DNA of 64,000 nt from Streptomyces panaciradicis (GTDB taxonomy: Bacteria > Actinomycetota > Actinomycetes > Streptomycetales > Streptomycetaceae), in NCBI RefSeq assembly GCF_023516615.1, contig NZ_JAMGBF010000005.1, forward strand, positions 62,001-126,000, read 5' to 3'. A program made the position numbers and the translations under genes. This document shows positions 17,134 through 27,379 of this stretch, in pieces. Numbering within the stretch: the stretch's first letter is position 1; the number at the start of each line of letters is the position of its first letter. A model generated the notes under the pieces. That model was not told where the DNA came from. It made no database searches and worked only from the letters and a program-made list of their open reading frames with translations.

Positions 17134-18321
17134 TCAGGCGTTGACCTGCAGCAGCTGCTTGATACGTTCCTCAAACCCAGGATGCCATCCGACCTTGCCG
17201 GCGTCAGCCAGTACATGGCGGTGGCCGCGGGCGAAAAATGGGTCGTTGTAGCGGGAGCGGACGGTGATACCCGTCTGTCCCAGCAAGGTGCGCAGCAGAC
17301 TTCGTCCCGCTGCTTGCCTAGCCTTCTCGTCCGAATCGTCAGCAAGTCCCTCCGTCATCCACTCGAACTCGCGTTCCCATTCATCGATCAACTCGGCTTC
17401 GAAACGTTCGAGTTCCGCGATGCCAATGAGGTCTTCGGCCACCCACTGTGCCGACTGGGTGTAGGCCCGGTAGTAGTCGACAATCGCCTTCTGCAAGTTG
17501 CGGGGCGGGTAGGCGACCCACTCCATCTGCTGCACGAACGGGCGGGTGCGGTGCGCCTCGCCGATCTCGACCTCATTCACGTCCAACAGATGCACCAGCG
17601 TGGGCAGGTTTTCGCTGGTGAACTGGTCTCGAATCTCCGCGATCGCAGCCTGAGCTGATCCCACGTCCAAGCTAGCCAAGCGGCCCTGCAGTAGAGCTAG
17701 CGCTTGACCATCCCACCACTTCCACACCATGGCCAGGAATAGTTCCTCATGTCCGGTGGGCAGCGTCCACTGCAGAGCAGCCCTAGCCACCGCATGCACC
17801 TCCTCGGCGTGCGGAGAGCCGTCAGCCACACGAATGCGGTGCACGAACGTGCGCCGCACCGAAGGGCCGAGCGCAAGGAACTGGCGCCGCGTTGCACGCG
17901 TTTCGCCAGATCCCTCCTCGGCGGCGACTGCTTCCAAAACTCCTAGAGCGGACGCCTCGTCCCGACCCTCGGCCCGGAGGAGGGCCATCGCGCTTCCCGG
18001 TGCTGCCGTTTGCGTCGTTACCAGGACCAGAGACGGCCCACTGGCATCACCGGGCGATGACTGATCCATCCACACCTGGATGGTCTTCCAAACATCCACC
18101 GCCCGGTCAGTCAGTCGCCGGGCACTCCCCCGATGGTGTTTGACCTGAAGCAACTCAGTGGGGGTCCCCTGATCGTCCCAGGCGATGTCGTCGTACATCT
18201 CCAGCGTGAGGGAAGAGTCCGGACGCTCGGGGCCGGAACGAAGGAGCTCCACCAGCGCCCACCACGTCTGATGCTGGTAACCGACCGCGCTGTGAGCGGC
18301 GTCGTGCGATCCCTGGGACAT
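17134..18321 (-). CDS. ABC-3C effector: PD-(D/E)xK nuclease fused to ABC-3C C-terminal domain
   Basis: 395 aa. The N-terminal 120 residues look like a Mrr/DUF4297-type nuclease: GYQHQTWWALVELL, then SLTLEMYDDIAWDD and ELLQVKHH, giving the PD-(D/E)xK residues Glu41, Asp44/45 and the Gln59-Val60-Lys61 motif. The C-terminal half (PTLVHLLDVNEVEI, EWVAYPPRNLQKAIVDYYRA, AELERFEAELIDEWEREFEW, GWHPGFEERI) fits the ABC-3C C-terminal domain that carries the effector. The ATG at 18321 (MSQGSHDAAHSAVGYQHQTW) was chosen because the conserved region begins right after it; an in-frame extension to 18534 has no family resemblance. Predicted to cut DNA when the ATPase senses invading or damaged DNA. Confidence 0.8.
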   Translation of the reverse strand: MSQGSHDAAHSAVGYQHQTWWALVELLRSGPERPDSSLTLEMYDDIAWDDQGTPTELLQVKHHRGSARRLTDRAVDVWKTIQVWMDQSSPGDASGPSLVLVTTQTAAPGSAMALLRAEGRDEASALGVLEAVAAEEGSGETRATRRQFLALGPSVRRTFVHRIRVADGSPHAEEVHAVARAALQWTLPTGHEELFLAMVWKWWDGQALALLQGRLASLDVGSAQAAIAEIRDQFTSENLPTLVHLLDVNEVEIGEAHRTRPFVQQMEWVAYPPRNLQKAIVDYYRAYTQSAQWVAEDLIGIAELERFEAELIDEWEREFEWMTEGLADDSDEKARQAAGRSLLRTLLGQTGITVRSRYNDPFFARGHRHVLADAGKVGWHPGFEERIKQLLQVNA

Positions 18322-18665
18322 GTCCCCGAGTGTCCAACAAGGCAAAGCGTCGAGTCCAGACGACAAACTGGACATCAGCGGAAGGTTCGATCCATTCGAA
18401 CGTGACAGGTGCTCAGCGTGCCGGCGTGCCCTAAACGGGACCAACCCCATGGACTCGCGCTCATGCGCGACGTGGGCAGCACCAAACCCCGCCCGCAGGC
18501 CCGCGACCGGTGCCAGTGCGGCCGAATGGGACAATTAGTAGCATTCACCACATATCAGCAAAACGTCAACACTGAAGAACGCATGCCTATAACTTGCCTC
18601 TACTGTCACAACGACAGCAGTAGAGGCAAGAGTTCACGGCTGCAACACCGGCTAGGGATGCTGAT
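18322..18665. promoter_or_regulatory. Divergent intergenic region of the two defence units, with hairpin
   Basis: 344 bases between the minus-strand ABC-3C operon and the plus-strand OLD nuclease. It turns AT-rich after about 18535, where the G+C drop into the OLD gene begins. It contains a hairpin with perfect 12-base arms, TTGCCTCTACTG (18594-18605) and CAGTAGAGGCAA (18618-18629), starting 72 bases before the OLD start codon; this may be an operator or attenuator. No further gene is convincing. Confidence 0.55.
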
Positions 18666-20825
18666 ATGAAGATCACAAATATCTCGGTTAGTAACTTTCG
18701 CGGGATCCGCGATCTAAGCATCCCAATTTCTAACTTCAGCTGCATTATCGGAGAGAACAACGCGGGTAAATCATCGATTTTGCAAGCTCTAGATATCTTT
18801 TTTAGCAATCCCGGACTAAAGGAGAGCGACTTCTATCGACAAGGCAATCAGGTTCGAGTGGAGGTGGCATTTGAGGAAATCAAGGACGAGGATCTGAGTC
18901 GCCTCACGGAGGAACATCGATCTCGAATCACAGAGCACGTATCTGAAGGGAAGCTATCACTTTCACGTATCTACTCAGAGCCTGGCAAGGGAGTCCTGCG
19001 CATGGTCAGGCCGATGCCGATTGACAAGAAGTATTGGCCTGACACTCTTACTGAAGTGATGACGGGAAAACAACGAGAGGAACTTCGCGAAGCCGCCGTA
19101 TTCCACATTCCTGAACTGGCAACGGTATTGAGCCCACGTCCAACACAAAAACAAATTCGGGCAGAAGTTGAGAAATTGATTGAGACATTGCCAGAGGACC
19201 AGAAGAAGCCTGAGGACGTTCCACTGGTGACGGGCATGGACAAGTCGATCCACGCCCTCCTTCCTGAAGTTATCTATATTCCCGCAGTCAAGGATCTCTC
19301 TGACGATCTGAAGACTGCAGAGACGGCATCCTTTGGTAAACTCCTAGGTATCTTGTTCAACTCGATCAAGCCGCAACTCGCAAACGTGGATGCTCTATTC
19401 AGCAGGTTGGAGAGCCTTCTTAACGTGACGGAAATTGACGGCATCGAAGTGGATGAACGTCTGGACGATGTCGTCTCGGTCGAGCGTGCAGTCGAGAAGA
19501 ATCTCCAGGAGGCTTTCCCTGAGACTTCCATCAGAATCGAAATCCCGCCGCCGGATTTGAGGAGCGTTCTGAGCAATGCCCAGATCGCAATCGACGACGG
19601 AATCCGCAGCGGCTTCAAAAGTAAGGGCGATGGCCTCCGCAGATCTGTGACCTTTGCTATCTTGCGTGCGTATGCCGACATGAGGAGCCAGGAGCGGACG
19701 ACGGATCCATCGACTGCGCCTCGACCCTACCTTCTTCTGTTCGAGGAGCCAGAACTCTTTCTCCACCCTCGCGCTCAGATGCAACTCTTTGAGGCACTGA
19801 AGGTGTTCGCCGAGGAAAACCACGTTATGGTCAGTACTCATTCTTCGGCGTTTTTCAGCCCTCAGGCCACAGGCACCTTTGTGAAGCTGATCAAAGACCG
19901 CTCGGTCGCGCCGCCGTGTGCAAAAGCCTATCCCGTTGATCTGTCTGACCTCCGAACCAAGGATCTGTTCCAGATGGTCAGACAGGAAAACAACGATGCC
20001 GCCTTCTTCTGTGATTCGATCCTGCTAGTTGAAGGAGACAGCGATCACATCGCAATTCCCCACATCGCTCGGATCCTCAACCCTTCCTGGGACTTCACGA
20101 AAAGGTGTGTAGCGATCGCCCGCGTGAACGGAAAACACAATATTCAGCGATACCGTTCCTTCTTTGAACGCTTCGGCGTATCCGTTGCAGTTCTGGTAGA
20201 CCTCGATGCCCTTACCGAAGGATTCGAAAAGCTCGGCGCTTCACCTGCTAGTACGGAACTGCGCAACCGGCTGATGGAAGACGTAGGAAACATGGTAGCC
20301 GGCACCCACACAAGCGAAAGCGACATCTCTGGCAATCAGCTTCGCAAGATCAAGGACTCGCCCTCGGTCAAGGATCTCTGGGCCGACGTAAAAAAGCATG
20401 GTGAGCGTTTCACCTCGCGCGAATGCACATGGCAAGAACTTGAAGAGAAAGTTGATAGATTCTTCCATCAGATCGTGACTCGTGATGCGCGTTTTAAGGT
20501 CATGAAGGAGCTGAAAGGTGGCCCCGTAGCACAGAAGAAGAACACAGTTCTTGAAGCTCTGCGTCGAGAAAGAATCTATGTCCTGTCTAAGGGAGCCATC
20601 GAGGCCTACTACCCAAAGCCCGCTTCTGGAGACAAACTCAGGGCCGCTCAAGAATTTTGCGACGAGTTCGCTGACTTCCGACAACTCCGCCAGCTAGTAA
20701 ATGGTATCGAGGATGAGGGTCCGTGCGAGTTCGATCTAATCTTTGCCAGCTTCTTTGGTGACAGCCCTCTGCCACATCAGCGTCAAAGTGGAGTGACTGG
20801 CGGAGCCGTCTCCATCGAGTCATAA
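18666..20825 (+). CDS. OLD-family ATPase/TOPRIM nuclease (class 1-like), defence cargo
   Basis: 719-aa overcoming-lysogenization-defect nuclease. Starts MKITNISVSNFRGIRDLSIP; Walker A GENNAGKS is at residues 29-36. Walker B/D-loop LLFEEPELFLHPR lies near 356-368 and the following VSTHSSAFF is the H-loop. The TOPRIM domain has LLVEGDSD at 453-460 and the Asp pair VDLDA near 511-515, needed for metal-dependent cutting. No GajB-type helicase or reverse transcriptase lies beside it, so it is a standalone OLD rather than Gabija or a retron. Base composition is near 50% G+C by eye with many A/T-ending codons, unlike everything around it, a sign of recent acquisition. ATG at 18666 has GGGATG upstream. 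Confidence 0.88.
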   Translation: MKITNISVSNFRGIRDLSIPISNFSCIIGENNAGKSSILQALDIFFSNPGLKESDFYRQGNQVRVEVAFEEIKDEDLSRLTEEHRSRITEHVSEGKLSLSRIYSEPGKGVLRMVRPMPIDKKYWPDTLTEVMTGKQREELREAAVFHIPELATVLSPRPTQKQIRAEVEKLIETLPEDQKKPEDVPLVTGMDKSIHALLPEVIYIPAVKDLSDDLKTAETASFGKLLGILFNSIKPQLANVDALFSRLESLLNVTEIDGIEVDERLDDVVSVERAVEKNLQEAFPETSIRIEIPPPDLRSVLSNAQIAIDDGIRSGFKSKGDGLRRSVTFAILRAYADMRSQERTTDPSTAPRPYLLLFEEPELFLHPRAQMQLFEALKVFAEENHVMVSTHSSAFFSPQATGTFVKLIKDRSVAPPCAKAYPVDLSDLRTKDLFQMVRQENNDAAFFCDSILLVEGDSDHIAIPHIARILNPSWDFTKRCVAIARVNGKHNIQRYRSFFERFGVSVAVLVDLDALTEGFEKLGASPASTELRNRLMEDVGNMVAGTHTSESDISGNQLRKIKDSPSVKDLWADVKKHGERFTSRECTWQELEEKVDRFFHQIVTRDARFKVMKELKGGPVAQKKNTVLEALRRERIYVLSKGAIEAYYPKPASGDKLRAAQEFCDEFADFRQLRQLVNGIEDEGPCEFDLIFASFFGDSPLPHQRQSGVTGGAVSIES

Positions 20826-21058
20826 GTGAGTGCGCAGTAAGCCGCAAGCCGCGAGAGTTGCTGCTGCTCAGAGTGGCTCCGCACGGCTATCGGCAGCCTG
20901 TGTAGGAGCGGGACAGGACAGCCCTCCCTCTGCCGTCACGGAGGGCACTATGAGGGCACAACGTTCTCGCGTAGGGTCAGCGGCAACCAACGCCAGTAAA
21001 CACTGTCTTGCCTGTTCAGCGGCTTGGCTTGACAGTCTCCGCAGACCATGCCCGAAGG
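20826..21058. other. Right terminal region of the AICE, non-coding
   Basis: 233 bases between the OLD gene and the attR core, with no gene. It holds the right arm-type repeat pair (20941-20963) and the left part of the attP-type homology (GACCATGCCC at about 21044-21053). Confidence 0.6.
20941..20963. repeat. Right arm-type repeat pair (AGGGCAC x2)
   Basis: GAGGGCAC at 20941-20948 and 20952-20959, 11 bases apart, aligned with the left-end pair at 1733-1751 and in the same orientation. The distance to its core (about 95 bases) is longer than at the left end (47 bases), as is common for unequal attP arms. Confidence 0.6.
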
Positions 21059-21085
21059 GGCGGCACCTCCGCACAAGGTGCCGCC
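21059..21085. repeat. attR core overlapping a terminator-like hairpin
   Basis: The 22-bp core (21059-21080) is identical to 1665-1686. Here it forms most of a hairpin: GGCGGCACC (21059-21067) pairs with GGTGCCGCC (21077-21085). It follows ppdK on the minus strand by about 80 bases. At attL the right arm of the hairpin is lost. Rejoining the left flank (AAGAGG) to the right flank would lengthen the stem to 12 perfect pairs, so the original target was an intergenic hairpin, probably the ppdK terminator. Confidence 0.8.
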
Positions 21086-21161
21086 TCTCTTGGTGGTCCG
21101 GAGCCGCCGCCCATCGGTGTTGAGGGTCGGGGACGGGCGGCGGCTCCGGGGCTGGGGTGGG

Positions 21162-23882
<2,721 letters not shown>

Positions 23883-24301
23883 GGGTCTCGACTCCCTCGA
23901 AGACGCGGTGGCTGCCCTGACGGCCAGGAACATACCCAGATCGAAGGCGTCTGGGTACGTCTACTTGTGCGTCATGTGCCCGTAACCAGCGCTCCGCCAG
24001 AGGATTGAAAGTCAAAGCTCGGCAAGCAACCAGCCGCTTATGTTTTCACTTCTTGAACGCAACCACGCCCACAGGTGCGGTTTTGCGCTCAGATGAGCGG
24101 CGCTCACGCGCACCTGTTTTCGCTCGATGAACGATCAAACGGTGGCACCCAGTGCCACTCCTTGGAGAAGTGCAGCCGCTCAAGATCCGCTCATCTGAGC
24201 GCAACCCTTATCAAGGGTGGCGAGAATCACGCTGCCACAGCGGCCCGGATTTCACCATGCGGACGCGCCCTGGACCTGCGCCGGAACCCGAAACGCGGAC
24301 G
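23883..24301. promoter_or_regulatory. ppdK upstream region with long inverted repeat
   Basis: 419 bases with no gene. TTGCGCTCAGATGAGCGG at 24083-24100 recurs as its exact complement at 24187-24204. Related, weaker blocks lie at 24042-24061 (TTTTCACTTCTTGAACGCAA) and 24117-24136 (TTTTCGCTCGATGAACGATC). ACAGGTGCG (24071-24079) and CGCACCTGT (24109-24117) flank the first copy as a further inverted repeat. The pattern TTTT-C-CTC-N-TGA-CG looks like a set of operators for one regulator of ppdK; I cannot name it. Confidence 0.55.
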
Positions 24302-25498
24302 TCACACGCCCATCGCCGACAGCCGCTCCTCCACCCGCTCGGGCGCGTACAGGTACTCCACGACCAGCGCCCCGGCCCCCACCAGGCCCGCCCGCTCGCC
24401 CAGCCGCGAGGTGACGACATCCAGATGAGCGGTGGAGCGGGGCAGCGCCCGCTGGTACAACAGCTCGCGCACCCCCGTGAGGAAGGGGGTTCCGGCCAGA
24501 TCCCCGGCGATCATCAGCACCCCGGGATTCAGCAGCGTCACGACGGTCGCCAGGACGTCCCCCACCCGCCGCCCGGCCTCCCGCGCCAGCCCGACGGCCT
24601 CGGGGTGCCCGGCCGCCAGCAGCTCCCGCACGTCCGAGCCGGAGGCCGCCGGCACCCCCGCCTCCGCCAGCCGCCGCGCCACGGCGCCGCCACTGGCCAC
24701 GGCCGCGAGACACCCGTAGGACCCGCACCGGCACAGCGCCTCCGCGCCCACCCGGATGTGCCCGATGTCCCCCGCGCCCCCGTCGATGCCACGGAAGACG
24801 GACCCGCCGACCACGACCCCCGCCCCGATGCCGGTCGACACCTTCACCAGCACGAACGCCGAGCAGTCGGGGTATCCGGTGCGCTGCTCGCCGTACGCCA
24901 TGAGGTTCGCGTCGTTGTCGACGAGCACGGGGATCGCCCCGGTGCCCGTGCGCTCGCCGAAGGCTCTGCTCAGGCGCCCTCTTATGTCGTAGCCGTCCCA
25001 GCCCGGCATCATGGGCGGCTGCACCACCCGCCCGGTCTCGCTGTCGACGGGCCCCGGCACGGCGAGCCCGATCCCGCAGGCCGACTCCGCCGGCCGCCCG
25101 GCCTTCTGCAGCAACTCGGCGAACCAGCCGCCCAGTTCGCCCAGTACGGCGTCCGGGCCGTCCTCGATCAGCAGGACGCCGGAGCGCTCCGCGAGGATCT
25201 CGCCGGTCAGCGTCAGGACGGCGGCGCGCGCGTGCCGGGTGTCGAGGTCGGCGGCGAGGACGACGGCGTGCTCGCCGTCGAACTCCAGTGTGATCGAGGG
25301 CCGTCCGCCCAGCGGCGAGTCGACCGGGCCCCCCGCCCCCTCCCTCAGCCAGCCCGCGCGGAAGAGACGGTCGAGGCGCTGACCGACGGTGGCGCGGGAC
25401 AGTCCGGTGACCTGCTGGAGCGCTCCGCGCGTGGTCGCGCGTCCGCTTCGTACCAGTTCGAGCAGATCGCCGGCGCGTGCCTGTCCACGTCCCGTCAT
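24302..25498 (-). CDS. ROK-family transcriptional regulator
   Basis: 398 aa. N-terminal winged helix (TTRGALQQVTGLSRATVGQR) and a ROK sugar-kinase-like domain with DLDTRHARAAVLTLTGE, GIGLAVPGPVD, LVDNDANLMAYGE, STGIGAGVVVGG and the zinc-binding CRCGSYGCLAAVASG. The usual Glu after GCL in that motif is Ala here, which often marks a regulator without kinase activity. The ATG at 25498 has AAGGGGG seven bases upstream. It is divergent from the two glycoside hydrolase genes at 25571 and 27376 and likely controls them in response to a sugar. Confidence 0.9.
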   Translation of the reverse strand: MTGRGQARAGDLLELVRSGRATTRGALQQVTGLSRATVGQRLDRLFRAGWLREGAGGPVDSPLGGRPSITLEFDGEHAVVLAADLDTRHARAAVLTLTGEILAERSGVLLIEDGPDAVLGELGGWFAELLQKAGRPAESACGIGLAVPGPVDSETGRVVQPPMMPGWDGYDIRGRLSRAFGERTGTGAIPVLVDNDANLMAYGEQRTGYPDCSAFVLVKVSTGIGAGVVVGGSVFRGIDGGAGDIGHIRVGAEALCRCGSYGCLAAVASGGAVARRLAEAGVPAASGSDVRELLAAGHPEAVGLAREAGRRVGDVLATVVTLLNPGVLMIAGDLAGTPFLTGVRELLYQRALPRSTAHLDVVTSRLGERAGLVGAGALVVEYLYAPERVEERLSAMGV

Positions 25499-25570
25499 GC
25501 GCACCCCCTTGTGCTTCTCAACTCTGCATTACATATTGAGTTTTGCGTGTTAAATAGACGTAACTCTACG
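25499..25570. promoter_or_regulatory. Short divergent promoter, AT-rich, ROK regulator / glycosidase
   Basis: 72 bases between divergent starts, conspicuously AT-rich for this genome. It holds the inverted repeat AACTC...GAGTT (about 25519-25541) and a -10-like TTAAAT near 25549. A single operator here would let the ROK protein control both directions. Confidence 0.5.
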
Positions 25571-27379
25571 ATGGCTACGACCGAACCGGTCGCCCGCACC
25601 TCTTTCGGGGAGCCCCGAGTGGACCGCACCGCCCAGTTGACCAGCCGTGCCACCAAGCACCCCACTGCATACGATCCACCCCTCACCCAGGACGCGCCGC
25701 ACGCCAGGGCCGCCCGGGTGCTGGAGGAGAACTGGACGGGCTCCTCCACGGTCCCCTCGCGCAGCCTGTACCCGCACCAGTGGTCCTGGGACTCGGCGTT
25801 CATCGCGATCGGCCTGCGCCACCTGTCGCCGTTACGGGCGCAGACGGAGCTGGAGACGCTGCTGGCCGCCCAGTGGGGCGACGGCCGCATCCCGCACATC
25901 GTCTTCAACCCCTCCGTACCCCTCGACGCGTACTTCCCGAGCCCCGACTTCTGGCGCTCCTCGACCGCGGGGCGCGCTGCGGGCGCCCCGCGCACCGTAC
26001 AGACCTCCGGCATCGTGCAGCCACCGGTGCACGCGCTCGCGGCCTGGCTGGTGCACTGCGCCGACCCCGGGCTCTCCCGTGCGCGCGGCTTCCTGGCCCG
26101 CCTGTACCCCCGCCTGGCCGCCTGGCACCGCTATCTGCTGCACCGCCGGGATCTGGGCGGCGGCGGACTCGCGTCCGTCGTCCACCCCTGGGAGCAGGGC
26201 ATGGACAACAGCCCCTGCTGGGACGCCCCGCTCGCCCGGATCACCCCCGCCCCGGCCCGCTCCTTCCGCCGCGCCGACCTCGACCACGGCGCCCCCGAGG
26301 ACCGGCCGACGGACCTCGACTACGGCCGCTACGTGCGGCTGGCGACGGACTACCGGGATCGCGGGTACGCCGACGGGGGCGGCGAGTTCGCAGTCGAGGA
26401 CCCGGCGTTCAACGCGCTGCTGATCGCCTCCGAGCACGCGCTCGCCCGGATCGCCCGCGAACTGGGCGCGACGGGCACGGCCCGCCACGCGCGCGCGGAA
26501 CGCCTGACGGCAGCGCTGGTGCGGCGTCTGTGGAACCCGACGAGGGAGATGTTCCTGTGCCGCGATCTGCGGGCCGTCGCAGGAGCCGGGGAGATCGGTG
26601 CTCTCGGTTCGGAGCGACGCTCCGGGAACGGTGCTCTCGGTTCGGAGCGACGCTCCCGGAGCGGTGCTCCCGGCGGAGAGCAGTGCTCACAAAGCACCGC
26701 TCACACTCCAGAGCAGTGCTCACGGAGCACCGCTCCCACCCCAGAGCACCGCTCACACACCACCGCCCACACCCCAGAGCACCGCTCCCAGAGCACCGCT
26801 CACACAGCAGAGCACCGCTCACACACCACCGCCCACACCCCAGAGCACCGCTCCCAGAGCACCGCTCACACAGCAGAGCACCGCTCACACACCACCGGCA
26901 TCCTCCTCCCCGAGCGCAGCGTCTCCGGCCTCGTGCCGCTGATCCTCCCCGGCCTCCCCCGCGACGTCGTCGCCCCGCTCCTGCGCACCCTGCGCGGACC
27001 GCACTTCGGCCTCGGGGACAGCACCCGCCTGGTGCCCAGTTACGACCTGCTCGGCGAGGCCTTCGACCCGCACCGCTACTGGCGCGGCCCCGCCTGGTTC
27101 AACATCAACTGGCTGTTGGAGAGCGGACTGCGCACCCACGGCGAGCCGGAAGCGGCCGACGCGCTGCGCGCGGCCGTCCTGGACGCCGCCGACGCGTCCG
27201 GCTTCGCGGAGTACGTGGACCCGCACACCGGCGAGGCCTGCGGAGCGCTCGGCTTCGGCTGGACCGCCGCGCTCGCGCTGGATCTGCTCCACACGCGCCC
27301 CGGAGACGGCGTGTCCCCGACGGGCATCGACACGTTCGACGAGATGAGCGACGAGAACAGGGGAGGGGACCGGGGATGA
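25571..27379 (+). CDS. MGH1-like (GH63/GH37-type) glycoside hydrolase with internal 11-residue repeats
   Basis: 602-aa (alpha/alpha)6-barrel glycosidase of the trehalase/glucosidase/mannosylglycerate-hydrolase type; cytoplasmic, no signal peptide. Family marks: YPHQWSWDSAFIAIGLRH, VHPWEQGMDNSPCWD, and YWRGPAWFNINWLLESG near the C-terminus. Between LCRDLRAVAGAGEIG and ILLPERSVSGLVPLILPGLP, where relatives have a short loop, residues 343-441 are a nine-copy 11-residue repeat. Without it the protein has the normal family length. ATG at 25571; the longer frame upstream crosses the ROK gene. It overlaps the next gene as ATGA. The substrate is unknown; the partner suggests alpha-glucan or glucoside breakdown. 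Confidence 0.85.
   Translation: MATTEPVARTSFGEPRVDRTAQLTSRATKHPTAYDPPLTQDAPHARAARVLEENWTGSSTVPSRSLYPHQWSWDSAFIAIGLRHLSPLRAQTELETLLAAQWGDGRIPHIVFNPSVPLDAYFPSPDFWRSSTAGRAAGAPRTVQTSGIVQPPVHALAAWLVHCADPGLSRARGFLARLYPRLAAWHRYLLHRRDLGGGGLASVVHPWEQGMDNSPCWDAPLARITPAPARSFRRADLDHGAPEDRPTDLDYGRYVRLATDYRDRGYADGGGEFAVEDPAFNALLIASEHALARIARELGATGTARHARAERLTAALVRRLWNPTREMFLCRDLRAVAGAGEIGALGSERRSGNGALGSERRSRSGAPGGEQCSQSTAHTPEQCSRSTAPTPEHRSHTTAHTPEHRSQSTAHTAEHRSHTTAHTPEHRSQSTAHTAEHRSHTTGILLPERSVSGLVPLILPGLPRDVVAPLLRTLRGPHFGLGDSTRLVPSYDLLGEAFDPHRYWRGPAWFNINWLLESGLRTHGEPEAADALRAAVLDAADASGFAEYVDPHTGEACGALGFGWTAALALDLLHTRPGDGVSPTGIDTFDEMSDENRGGDRG
26597..26893 (+). repeat. Coding minisatellite: nine 33-bp units in the glycosidase gene
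   Basis: Nine consecutive in-frame 33-base units encode GALGSERRSGN, GALGSERRSRS, GAPGGEQCSQS, TAHTPEQCSRS, TAPTPEHRSHT, TAHTPEHRSQS, TAHTAEHRSHT, TAHTPEHRSQS, TAHTAEHRSHT. Units 6-7 and 8-9 form an almost exact 66-base duplication (26765-26830 and 26831-26896 are identical). Every unit carries a small palindrome GAGC-N3-GCTC, so the block is a ladder of potential hairpins. Confidence 0.92.

Noticed and set aside
18666..20825. Gabija GajA or a retron/PARIS component
   Set aside because: No UvrD-like GajB, reverse transcriptase or AriB-like toxin lies next to it; it is a standalone OLD protein.
24152..25570. Long plus-strand open frame extending the glycosidase upstream (1075 aa in total)
   Set aside because: The upstream half is antisense to the ROK gene and has no family resemblance; the glycosidase begins at 25571.
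26765..26896. CRISPR array
   Set aside because: The repeats are directly tandem without spacers, in frame and inside a coding gene.
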